In this document: positions 1 through 4,669 of the stretch, one piece after another
Layout: each line of letters begins with the position of its first letter
How positions within the stretch are numbered: the first letter of the stretch is position 1
Origin: Thermoproteota archaeon
GTDB taxonomy: Archaea > Korarchaeota > Korarchaeia > Korarchaeales > Korarchaeaceae
Direction: 5' to 3'
DNA: 5,606 nucleotides
Assembly (NCBI GenBank): GCA_003661265.1
Contig: QMVU01000091.1
Location: forward strand, 1-5,606
Made by a program: the position numbers and the translations under genes
Notes under the pieces: generated by a model
The model's database searches: none
Seen by the model: the letters and a program-made list of their open reading frames with translations, nothing else
Told to the model about the DNA's origin: nothing

Positions 1-1
1 C

Positions 2-601
2 ATATCATACTTCCTCAGCAAGGGGAAGAAACGTGATAGAACCCTCCCTCTAATTGTTGATGGCATAAAGATAGGTCTCATTACAAGCCTTGGATTTCTC
101 ATCGTCCTAACAACAGTCGGATTCCTCTTATCTCTAGCCCTCATACAAATTGGTAAGTTCATCCCGTACTTTGTCATCGGGATAGGTGTTACCTTTGCTG
201 TCCTAGGCATCCTTTACCTAGCGGGAATTAGAAAATCATTTAATGTGTTCTTAAAAGTCTCACATAAAGTCCAGAAGAGGTCTAGCAAGAGTTTAGAACC
301 TTTCTTCTACGGAATAGGTTATGCTTTGGCTGCAATGGGATGTTCTCTTCCCATATTCTTAGCTATAGTTTCTGGATCGGCTGCCTTTAGTCCGTGGTTT
401 GCCATGCTTTCTCTTCTATCCTACTTTTTGGGAATGAGCAGCCTAATGATTCCTATCTCCATCATAACATCGGTTTCTGGAGGGATAATATCCAGTAGGT
501 TCATGGGAATGATGCACTATGTTGAGAGAGGAACGGGATTGATCCTATTGTTAACGGGTCTCTATCTGATATGGTATGAATTTCGCATAACTTTCACATA
601 A
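2..601 (+). CDS. ccdA: CcdA/DsbD-family thiol:disulfide transporter, 3' part (5' end outside window)
   Basis: The frame is open from base 2 to a TAA at 599-601, giving 199 residues with no start in view; a GTG at 245 is internal, because hydrophobic sequence of the same kind continues upstream of it. Roughly five or six membrane segments are visible: about 24-50, 54-75, 102-123, 131-155 and 178-192, with a possible short one near 150-165. The key motif is GCSLP at visible residues 113-117, within YALAAMGCSLP. It matches the second conserved Cys-Pro site of the CcdA/DsbD membrane domain; the first cysteine would lie in the missing N-terminal part. Known role of the family: carrying reducing equivalents from cytoplasmic thioredoxin across the membrane to extracytoplasmic thiol proteins, for cytochrome c maturation or disulfide reduction. 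The protein substrate cannot be told from this fragment. The gene converges on the cysteine-rich protein at 620-1069, only 18 bases away. The family call is good; the exact role is inferred. Confidence 0.8.
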   Translation: MSYFLSKGKKRDRTLPLIVDGIKIGLITSLGFLIVLTTVGFLLSLALIQIGKFIPYFVIGIGVTFAVLGILYLAGIRKSFNVFLKVSHKVQKRSSKSLEPFFYGIGYALAAMGCSLPIFLAIVSGSAAFSPWFAMLSLLSYFLGMSSLMIPISIITSVSGGIISSRFMGMMHYVERGTGLILLLTGLYLIWYEFRITFT

Positions 602-619
602 TCAACTGAGTAGAAGCAT

Positions 620-1069
620 TCACCCCTCTTCAACTGTTTTAAAGTAGATTTCCAACTCGCTGCCCTCTATTCGCTTACCTTTATTCACCAAGTAGCACTT
701 CATCCCAGTAACAAAGCCAGGTGGCGTGTCAGCGACCCAACCTGTTGAGATGCAATATCCATTGTCGTCGACTACACCGTATCCTCCGCACTCCCTTCCT
801 TTAAGAGGATGCTCATGGGTGAAGTTAATTGAATCGCAGAAACACACGATTTTGTACCCAGCGTACTTCGGAGATGTCCTGAAGGTTATGTTAAAGTGCT
901 CCCAATACTTCACCTCTATGAGTATCTTCCCCTCGTGTTCCCTAATTGTTCCAGTACTGACGTCAACAACCTCTATCTTTGGAGGAGAGCGGATTATGTA
1001 GAATAGAACAACTGCGATGACTACGAGTAATAACAGGATGAGAATTATTGCGACCTTCTTCATTTTCAT
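620..1069 (-). CDS. small membrane-anchored or secreted cysteine-rich protein, function unknown
   Basis: This encodes 149 residues. The N-terminus has Lys at positions 2, 4 and 5, followed by a strongly hydrophobic helix at about 6-26, so it is an uncleaved anchor or a signal peptide that places the rest outside the cell. The exterior part is polar and beta-like, for example KILIEVKYW near 48-56, and carries five cysteines: C76 and C78 (a CFC pair), C94, C106 and C125. The distal four could form disulfides. I recognise no family. Two ATG codons, at 1069 and 1063, could be the start. The upstream one is chosen because a T/A-rich box at 1091-1103 lies about 25 bases away, the distance expected for a leaderless transcript, and no Shine-Dalgarno is present. 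The gene converges with the CcdA-type transporter, whose known job is to keep extracytoplasmic thiols reduced; a link between the two is inference. The overlapping + strand frame at 726-1001 is not credible as a gene. Confidence 0.72.
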   Translation of the reverse strand: MKMKKVAIILILLLLVVIAVVLFYIIRSPPKIEVVDVSTGTIREHEGKILIEVKYWEHFNITFRTSPKYAGYKIVCFCDSINFTHEHPLKGRECGGYGVVDDNGYCISTGWVADTPPGFVTGMKCYLVNKGKRIEGSELEIYFKTVEEG

Positions 1070-1090
1070 AAACCTACATTGGCTTCCTTG

Positions 1091-1103
1091 ATTTAAGTTT
1101 AAT
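1091..1103 (-). promoter_or_regulatory. TATA-like box for the cysteine-rich protein gene, possibly shared by both strands
   Basis: On the minus strand this reads ATTAAACTTAAAT. Its core is centred about 25 bases before the ATG at 1069, which fits archaeal TATA spacing for a transcript beginning at or next to the start codon. The surrounding sequence is near-symmetric (GATT ... AATC), so the same box could also direct + strand transcription toward the gene at 1188, with a leader of about 60 bases. That second use is speculative. Confidence 0.45.
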
Positions 1104-1173
1104 CAATGGGTTCAAGTTCCTAGAAGGATAGAAGAAGGTTCTGAGAGGCAAAAAGTAGTTTGAGGTTTTACTT

Positions 1174-1182
1174 GAGGAGGTG
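1174..1182 (+). promoter_or_regulatory. strong Shine-Dalgarno sequence for the 91-residue protein
   Basis: GAGGAGGTG lies five bases upstream of the ATG at 1188 and contains GGAGGTG, the classic complement of the archaeal 16S rRNA tail. It fixes the start of a short gene that would otherwise be uncertain, and shows that this gene is translated from a leadered mRNA, unlike several neighbours. Confidence 0.8.
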
Positions 1183-1187
1183 TTCTT

Positions 1188-1463
1188 ATGGCTTATGTTG
1201 CCTCTTCATCGGCTGTTATAATATCGAGTCATGTTAGAGCCGGTGGAACGCTTGTTGAACTGAGCAAGAATCAGTTCTTAGATCTCATAAGGAGATTTGG
1301 GGAGAAGGACTTCCTCGTAATTCATGGAATGATAGGGGTCTTAAAGAAGAAACACCTCTACTTGACAGCTATAAATGGAATAACGTTTATCTGTGAGACA
1401 GCAGAGGAACTTCCAGTGAGAGTAGACATCGAAGCCAAGAGGTTGCATATCCTTAAATACTGA
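1188..1463 (+). CDS. conserved-looking 91-residue protein, function unknown
   Basis: This is a 91-residue protein that I cannot assign to a family. It has no signal peptide or clear membrane helix. The pattern suggests a small alpha/beta domain: strand-like stretches at about 8-24 (SAVIISSHV, then GTLVEL), a helix at about 27-37 (NQFLDLIRRFG), further strands at 41-52 (DFLVIHGMIGV) and 55-69 (KHLYLTAINGITFIC), and a final strand pair at 75-90. There is one cysteine, C69, and no zinc motif. Reality as a gene rests on the very good Shine-Dalgarno, the ATG, amphipathic hydrophobic spacing typical of a folded protein, and termination just before an AT-rich gap. The racemase gene follows on the same strand 149 bases later with its own promoter-like box, so the two are probably separate units. 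Confidence 0.7.
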   Translation: MAYVASSSAVIISSHVRAGGTLVELSKNQFLDLIRRFGEKDFLVIHGMIGVLKKKHLYLTAINGITFICETAEELPVRVDIEAKRLHILKY

Positions 1464-1540
1464 AAGAAAAATGAGATAAAAATCGGAGAGAAAAGGGATT
1501 AAGGCCTTTTAAAGAACTATAGGGAATTCAGAAAGAAATG

Positions 1541-1557
1541 GAAAGCTGACAGCTTTC
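1541..1557. promoter_or_regulatory. perfect 8+1+8 palindrome, candidate operator
   Basis: GAAAGCTG and CAGCTTTC are exact reverse complements separated by one A. The centre, at 1549, lies about 31 bases upstream of the TATA-like box at 1575-1584 and 64 bases before the racemase ATG. That is a plausible site for a dimeric winged-helix or Lrp-type regulator, acting as an activator if the downstream box is used. If transcription instead starts from the box near 1510, the palindrome would sit just after the start site and could act as an operator. A loop of one base makes it a poor RNA hairpin, so DNA recognition is the better reading. No regulator is identified. Confidence 0.4.
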
Positions 1558-1574
1558 AAATAGGATACTCCTTA

Positions 1575-1584
1575 GTTTTTTATG
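1575..1584 (+). promoter_or_regulatory. TATA-like box for the racemase gene
   Basis: GTTTTTTATG forms a T/A-rich box centred about 32 bases before the ATG at 1613. This predicts transcription starting only a few bases upstream of the start codon. The near absence of a Shine-Dalgarno (only GGA at 1605-1607) agrees with a leaderless or nearly leaderless mRNA. Confidence 0.4.
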
Positions 1585-1612
1585 CTTTCTGAGCTAGAGT
1601 TCATGGAATGAA

Positions 1613-2305
1613 ATGAAAGTCATTGGGTTAATTGGCGGGATGAGTTGGGAGTCTACGCTGGAATATTACAAAATAATAAACGAGCTCGTGAAAGAGAGAC
1701 TAGGAGGTCTCCATTCGGCCAAGATACTCCTCTACTCGGTTGATTTTGAAGAGATATCAGAGCTTCAGCATAAGGGGAAGTGGGAGAGGTTGACAGAGGT
1801 CATGATAGACATAGCAAAAAGGTTGGAGAAGGCTGGTGCAGAGTTCCTGCTCATATGCACGAATACAATGCACAAGATGGCAGATGACATTCAGGAGAGG
1901 ATAAGCATACCCCTGCTGAACATCGTAGACGTGACAGCCCAAAGGATTAAGGAACTCGGTTTGAGGAAAGTAGGGTTGCTGGGGACGAAATTTACAATGG
2001 AAGATGATTTCTACAAAGGTAGACTGGCTAGGAAACACGGAATTAATGTCTTAATTCCAGATAAGAAGGAAAGGCAAGTGGTTCACGACATAATCTACAA
2101 AGAGCTCTGCCTGGGGATCATAAAGCAGTCCTCAAGAGAGAAAATCATGAAGATAATCGACAATTTAGTCAAGAAAGGGGCTGAAGGAATTATCTTAGGC
2201 TGCACAGAGCTGCCTCTGATTATCAGACAAGAGGATTGCGAAATCCCGCTCCTCGATACCACTAGGATTCATGCTGAAGCCGCTGTCGAATATGCGATTC
2301 AATGA
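1613..2305 (+). CDS. aspartate/glutamate racemase family enzyme (cofactor-independent)
   Basis: At 230 residues this is the full length usual for the family. The N-terminus carries the family signature GLIGGMSWEST (5-15). The two catalytic cysteines of the two-base mechanism are both present: C82 in LICTNTMHK and C197 in ILGCTELPL. From memory, the Pyrococcus horikoshii aspartate racemase uses Cys82 and Cys194, which fits closely. Known chemistry: PLP-independent interconversion of L- and D-amino acids by one thiolate removing the alpha proton and the other thiol donating one. Each half of the pseudo-symmetric alpha/beta fold supplies one cysteine. The enzyme is cytoplasmic. Aspartate is the likeliest substrate, but this superfamily also includes glutamate, broad-specificity and hydantoin or maleate-related enzymes, and sequence alone does not settle it. 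No peptidoglycan or other D-amino-acid gene lies nearby, so its physiological role is open. The start is fixed by the signature beginning five residues in. Confidence 0.92.
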   Translation: MKVIGLIGGMSWESTLEYYKIINELVKERLGGLHSAKILLYSVDFEEISELQHKGKWERLTEVMIDIAKRLEKAGAEFLLICTNTMHKMADDIQERISIPLLNIVDVTAQRIKELGLRKVGLLGTKFTMEDDFYKGRLARKHGINVLIPDKKERQVVHDIIYKELCLGIIKQSSREKIMKIIDNLVKKGAEGIILGCTELPLIIRQEDCEIPLLDTTRIHAEAAVEYAIQ

Positions 2306-2400
2306 TTTTCACTCAGAAAAAGACTTAATATCCTTATTTAGGAAGAAACTTTCTTTAAACAAACATAATACTCCTAGTGGGGAGGTCTGCTGTATCATGG

Positions 2401-2490
2401 GTGGTCATAGAAGCCGCACTGCTAGTTCTTGTGATAGGGATCTCTGTCTTGCTATTTACTCCTTGTAGCGCGCTACGACCTGAGAGGTAA
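2401..2490 (+). CDS. possible 29-residue single-pass membrane peptide
   Basis: From a GTG at 2401 to a TAA at 2488-2490, this frame encodes a peptide whose residues 1-19 (VVIEAALLVLVIGISVLLF, first residue read as Met if used as start) are almost wholly hydrophobic, then TPCSALRPER. The pattern of one membrane helix followed by a basic polar tail is unlikely in random non-coding DNA of this composition, but the frame is short. An alternative GTG at 2377 in the same frame would add eight residues. A Shine-Dalgarno-like GGGGAGGT at 2379-2386 lies 14 bases from the GTG at 2401, which is long, and 10 bases from an ATG at 2397 in another frame that yields an implausible 23-residue peptide. A T/A box at about 2353-2360 would give a transcript covering this region. 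It could also be the remnant of a larger gene. Confidence 0.3.
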   Translation: MVIEAALLVLVIGISVLLFTPCSALRPER

Positions 2491-2519
2491 CAAATTGGCA
2501 CCTAGAGAATTACTAGGAC

Positions 2520-2569
2520 TCTTCTCCTTCTAGTTTATGGGAAGAGAAGATAATGAGTTGTTTTATTTG
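2520..2569 (+). terminator. possible hairpin and T-rich terminator
   Basis: TCTTCTC at 2520-2526 pairs with GAGAAGA at 2544-2550 across a 17-base loop, and the T-rich sequence GTTGTTTTATTTG follows at about 2557-2569. This could end + strand transcription from the racemase or the small ORF before it meets the opposing gene at 2582. The stem is not GC-rich and the spacing to the T-rich stretch is loose, so the call is weak. Confidence 0.25.
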
Positions 2570-2581
2570 ATTAGCTCCTCC

Positions 2582-3319
2582 TTAAGTTTCTGTCAGGATT
2601 TCCTCAAATTCGTAGAGGATATCCAGCAAATAGTTAATGTGCAGTTTCTCCGCCTCATATTTCATCCTAACTTCCGGGGCCGTTCTTGAAGCATCCTCTA
2701 ATAGATCTAGGGCCTCTTCATATAATCCCTTAGAATCCTCCAACATGGAGAGCCATTTTTCTGTTAGAAGTTCCTCGCTCTCCTCTATCTCATGAATCAC
2801 CTTAAACATGATGAGGGTTGCGTTAATAACTTTCTTCTCTCCTTGCAAGAATTTCAGCTCAGCTTGCACAATCCTCTCGTACTTTTCGTACGTATCCTTA
2901 TGGACAGGTGATTTCTCTGAGAGCTCCTGATACTTCTCGATCAATTCCTCGAAGGCCGATATGGACGCATCGATGCGATCAAGAGCATCTTCTAGGAGAT
3001 CTATCTGTCTTTCAGTTCTCTCTTCGTACATAGAAGCTGATAGGGCATAATACGCGTCAACCCATTCGGTTGTAGCACTAAGGGAGGCTTCATGCACTTC
3101 TGAAGCTAATCTTGCGAGATTATAGTAACTCTGGTTTAAATCCGAGAAGGAATCCTTAAGAGCAGCCAAGTCCTGCTGAACTTTCGCTAGCTGATCCTTT
3201 AGCCCTGAGATTTTCTTCATCTGCATTGAGTAACCAGCAACATAACCTGCTATGGCACCCAATACTATGGAGATCAGAATAAAGACTACCAGATGGCCTG
3301 ACCTCTTGCTTGAGGTCAT
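2582..3319 (-). CDS. single-pass membrane protein with long alpha-helical exterior or cytoplasmic domain, function unknown
   Basis: This encodes 245 residues. A short basic N-terminus (K5, R6) precedes one membrane helix at about 10-31. The helix carries a glycine zipper, G21-xxx-G25-xxx-G29, which often packs helices together. The rest is predicted almost entirely helical: heptad-like sequence at about 36-72 (LKDQLAKVQQDLAALKDSF) reads as coiled coil, and 80-245 is a run of acidic amphipathic helices. There are no cysteines and no recognisable enzyme motif. The positive-inside rule would be satisfied by a short cytoplasmic N-terminus with the helical domain outside, but KK at 35-36 just after the helix weakens that. 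I do not recognise the family; an oligomeric scaffold or sensor-like role is only a guess. The ATG at 3319 is preceded on its strand by a T/A box about 30 bases upstream and by no Shine-Dalgarno, suggesting a nearly leaderless mRNA. The gene is divergent from TFB. Confidence 0.8.
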   Translation of the reverse strand: MTSSKRSGHLVVFILISIVLGAIAGYVAGYSMQMKKISGLKDQLAKVQQDLAALKDSFSDLNQSYYNLARLASEVHEASLSATTEWVDAYYALSASMYEERTERQIDLLEDALDRIDASISAFEELIEKYQELSEKSPVHKDTYEKYERIVQAELKFLQGEKKVINATLIMFKVIHEIEESEELLTEKWLSMLEDSKGLYEEALDLLEDASRTAPEVRMKYEAEKLHINYLLDILYEFEEILTET

Positions 3320-3344
3320 ACGGGGATCTACAAGTAGGCTTTTT

Positions 3345-3353
3345 CTTTAAAAA
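3345..3353 (-). promoter_or_regulatory. TATA-like box for the helical membrane protein gene
   Basis: On the minus strand this reads TTTTTTAAA. It is centred about 30 bases before the ATG at 3319, placing the expected transcription start within a few bases of the start codon. Confidence 0.45.
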
Positions 3354-3533
3354 AACACTGTTCTTGGCCGACTTACCTGCATCCCTTAAGGCATGAGTTC
3401 TGACATCCCTTGAGAATCTGTTTAACTCCTGAGCCCTAAGTAATTTTTATGGTATGAAAAAGATAAGTTCTAAGCCTTCTGTATACTTTTAGCCATAGCG
3501 GTTTGCGGGCAAAAATGTCCTTAAGCATGGTGG

Positions 3534-3541
3534 TTTAAATA
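3534..3541 (+). promoter_or_regulatory. TATA box of the TFB gene
   Basis: TTTAAATA, preceded by GGTGG, is the best archaeal TATA match in the gap. With the usual spacing of 26-27 bases from the box centre, transcription should start near 3564. That gives a leader of about 28 bases to the TTG at 3593 and includes GGGAG (3576-3580) as a ribosome binding site. A slightly shorter spacing of 24 bases would put the start exactly on the ATG at 3561. Confidence 0.55.
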
Positions 3542-3560
3542 TCACATCCTACAAATCTTT

Positions 3561-3596
3561 ATGGAGTATCTTTCCGGGAGCAAGCATACCTGTTGA
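3561..3596 (+). CDS. possible 11-codon upstream ORF whose stop overlaps the TFB start
   Basis: ATG at 3561 opens a frame coding for MEYLSGSKHTC and closes at TGA 3594-3596. That TGA overlaps the TFB start codon in the string TTGA (TTG 3593-3595). Such an arrangement could couple translation of TFB to that of the short frame. It depends on transcription starting at or before 3561, which is at the short edge of the normal distance from the TATA box. The alternative is that the ATG lies just outside the mRNA and the frame is meaningless. Confidence 0.25.
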   Translation: MEYLSGSKHTC

Positions 3597-4549
3597 GCCT
3601 TAATTCGTTCAAGAAATTGAAAAGCAGAGTCCTAGTTACAGAAGAAGGAGAAGTTTGTCCCAAATGCGGTAGCAAGGAAATCATAGTGGACTTTGATTCT
3701 GGAGAACTTGTCTGTTCGAAGTGCGGTCTTGTAATAGGAAAAAGTATCTTCATGGAAGGGAGAGATTGGAGATCTTTCAGCACAGAGGAATTTAGGGAAA
3801 GAGCGAGGGCAGGAGCTCCTGTAACGCCTGCAAGGACGGAGTACGGGTTGGATACCAAGATCGCCTACACTAAGAGAATAAGCTGGAGAGCCCTTACTAG
3901 CCTTAGGAGGAGTCAGAGGTACGCTAGAACAAGAAGAGAGAAGAACATAATGCCAGCCCTGATTAAACTCAGGGCAGCGGCAGAGAGATTGGATCTGCCG
4001 ACTCATACGGTTGAAGACGCTGCTAAACTGTACAGGATGGCCGCATCTAAGGGTTTAGTGAAGGGAAGAAGTGTGAACGCCATGGTGGCTGCCGTTACAT
4101 ACGCAGCCTGTCGGAGGACAGAAGTTCCTAGATTCTTGGAGGAGATAGCTTCCTTCTTCAATCTCAGTGAGAAGGAGGTAGGAAGAACCTTCAGGTTCAT
4201 CTTTAGGAAGCTTAAAGTGAAAATACCACCTCCAAAGCCTGAGATATACGTTTCCAGAATAGTTTCAAAACTGAGACTTCCCCAATCAGTTACAATAAAG
4301 GCAATAAAGGCTCTCAGAATAGCGAGAGAGATAGGAATAACGCTTGGGAGGGAGCCAGCAGGAGCAGCAGCTGGAGCAGTTTACTTAGCTACTCAAATGG
4401 AGGGGATAAGTAGAACACAGAAAGAATTAGCTAAAGCCGTCCTAGTAACAGAGGTGACCGTAAGAAATAGGTACAGAGAGTTCCTTGAGAAGGTTATGCC
4501 AATACTTAAGGAAGAAGCGGAAAGTCCGCCTCCATCGATGGAAGATTAG
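3593..4549 (+). CDS. tfb: transcription initiation factor TFB (TFIIB)
   Basis: At 318 residues this is normal length for TFB. It bridges TBP bound at the TATA box and RNA polymerase. An N-terminal zinc ribbon has C22, C25, C41 and C44 (CPKCG ... CSKCG). The B-reader/B-finger region follows at about 56-92, with RDWRSF and AGAPVTPARTEYGLDTKI. Two cyclin repeats then cover about 115-208 and 215-302. The BRE-contacting helix motif VTEVTVRNRY is at 285-294, and an acidic Pro/Ser tail ends the protein (307-318). Deviations from the common pattern include TEYGLD where HDKGLS is usual, and AKAVLVTEV where an Ala-Gly precedes VTEV. These suggest one paralogue among several, but all core elements are present. 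The start must be non-ATG: the first in-frame ATG is codon 54, beyond the zinc ribbon. TTG 3593, with GGGAG 12 bases upstream, is the best choice; TTG 3617 is an alternative, and the frame stays open back to 3539 without an ATG. Confidence 0.95.
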   Translation: MSLNSFKKLKSRVLVTEEGEVCPKCGSKEIIVDFDSGELVCSKCGLVIGKSIFMEGRDWRSFSTEEFRERARAGAPVTPARTEYGLDTKIAYTKRISWRALTSLRRSQRYARTRREKNIMPALIKLRAAAERLDLPTHTVEDAAKLYRMAASKGLVKGRSVNAMVAAVTYAACRRTEVPRFLEEIASFFNLSEKEVGRTFRFIFRKLKVKIPPPKPEIYVSRIVSKLRLPQSVTIKAIKALRIAREIGITLGREPAGAAAGAVYLATQMEGISRTQKELAKAVLVTEVTVRNRYREFLEKVMPILKEEAESPPPSMED

Positions 4550-4574
4550 TCCAGACGCTCGTCAACTTGTACAG

Positions 4575-4623
4575 GCGCGCATTTTTCCTGAAAAAGGTTA
4601 GAGTGAAGCTCTTTTTCGCGCGC
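4575..4623 (+). terminator. composite hairpin with T5 runs downstream of TFB
   Basis: GCGCGC at 4575-4580 can pair with GCGCGC at 4618-4623, and GAAAAAG at 4590-4596 pairs exactly with CTTTTTC at 4611-4617. On the right arm the two stems are contiguous; on the left arm they are separated by a nine-base bulge. Archaeal termination is known to depend mainly on U-tracts, and T5 runs occur at 4582-4586 and 4612-4616, so this is most simply the 3' end of the tfb transcript. The structure could stabilise that end. Confidence 0.45.
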
Positions 4624-4638
4624 TTTCGTATAACCTCA

Positions 4639-4669
4639 AGAGATTAATTTTAATTTATTTAGAATCTCT
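4639..4669. repeat. 7-bp inverted repeat flanking the PhoU-like gene's TATA region
   Basis: AGAGATT (4639-4645) and AATCTCT (4663-4669) are exact reverse complements separated by 17 AT-rich bases, with arm centres 24 bases apart. Together they bracket the putative TATA element, a position where a bound dimer could compete with TBP/TFB. The right arm overlaps the next inverted repeat. Confidence 0.35.
4648..4660 (+). promoter_or_regulatory. TATA-like region for the AbrB-PhoU gene
   Basis: TTTTAATTTATTT is centred about 50 bases before the ATG at 4704, predicting transcription from about 4680-4683 and a leader of some 20-25 bases that carries the Shine-Dalgarno. The other T/A boxes, at 4668-4675 and 4681-4689, lie too close to the start codon to leave room for that leader. 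Confidence 0.45.

Larger units (their letters stand above)
1464..1612 (+). other. intergenic region upstream of the racemase gene
   Basis: This 149-base gap holds no credible gene. Its first part is purine-rich on the + strand (about 1464-1503), followed by the 8-bp palindrome AAGGCCTT at 1501-1508 and a second T/A box, CTTTTAAAG, at about 1506-1514. Next come a 17-base palindrome at 1541-1557 and the T-rich box at 1575-1584. Two very short frames, ATG GAA TGA at 1603-1611 and ATG AAA TGA at 1608-1616, run into the racemase start and are probably chance. Confidence 0.6.
2306..2581. other. intergenic region between converging racemase and coiled-coil membrane protein genes
   Basis: This 276-base gap contains several minor structures: a 13-base palindrome (AAGAAA-c-TTTCTT) at 2343-2355, a T/A box CTTTAAAC at about 2353-2360, a purine-rich GGGGAGGT at 2379-2386, a possible 29-codon membrane peptide gene at 2401-2490, a CCTAG ... 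CTAGG repeat at 2501-2517, and a weak hairpin followed by T-rich sequence from 2520. The frame open across 2271-2468 has unconvincing composition. Confidence 0.5.
3320..3592. other. divergent intergenic region between the membrane protein and TFB genes
   Basis: This 273-base gap contains the minus-strand box at 3345-3353, the palindrome CCTTAAGG at 3384-3391, an exact 8-base direct repeat CATCCCTT (3380-3387 and 3404-3411), and an imperfect repeat AGCCATAGCGGTTT / AGCATGGTGGTTT (3491-3504 and 3524-3536). The second copy of that repeat runs into the TFB TATA box. Only mini-frames of at most 12 codons occur, for example 3454-3492. No tRNA, C/D-box RNA or longer gene is convincing. Confidence 0.5.

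Noticed and set aside
726..1001. 91-codon + strand frame overlapping the cysteine-rich protein gene
   Set aside because: It is antisense to a better frame that has a signal/anchor helix and a promoter-like box; its own product is Ser/Thr/Pro-rich without domain character and has no ribosome binding site.
1106..1124. GGGTTCAAGTTCC resembling a tRNA T-arm
   Set aside because: The flanking bases do not form the five-pair stem, and no acceptor, D or anticodon arm can be built around it.
1757..2038. 93-codon minus-strand frame inside the racemase gene
   Set aside because: It lies antisense to a clearly functional enzyme with both catalytic cysteines, and its composition (Cys, His, Tyr and Phe scattered) is typical of a shadow frame.
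2343..2355. AAGAAA-c-TTTCTT palindrome after the racemase gene
   Set aside because: Only six A/T-rich pairs, easily produced by chance in this gap; not similar enough to the 1541-1557 palindrome to suggest a shared regulator.
2271..2468. 65-codon + strand frame starting inside the racemase 3' end
   Set aside because: It overlaps the racemase in another frame, and the product is low in hydrophobic structure and looks unselected; the membrane-peptide frame at 2401-2490 is more credible in the same DNA.
3390..3437. ATGAG ... CTGA ... CTGA pattern suggesting a C/D-box small RNA
   Set aside because: No proper C box (RTGATGA) is present, and the first CTGA is only two bases from the would-be C box, leaving no guide region.
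3559..4200. Minus-strand frames antisense to TFB (3559-3858, 3632-4006, 4003-4200)
   Set aside because: All lie across the zinc ribbon, B-reader or first cyclin repeat of TFB, which is certain, and none has a recognisable domain or start signal.
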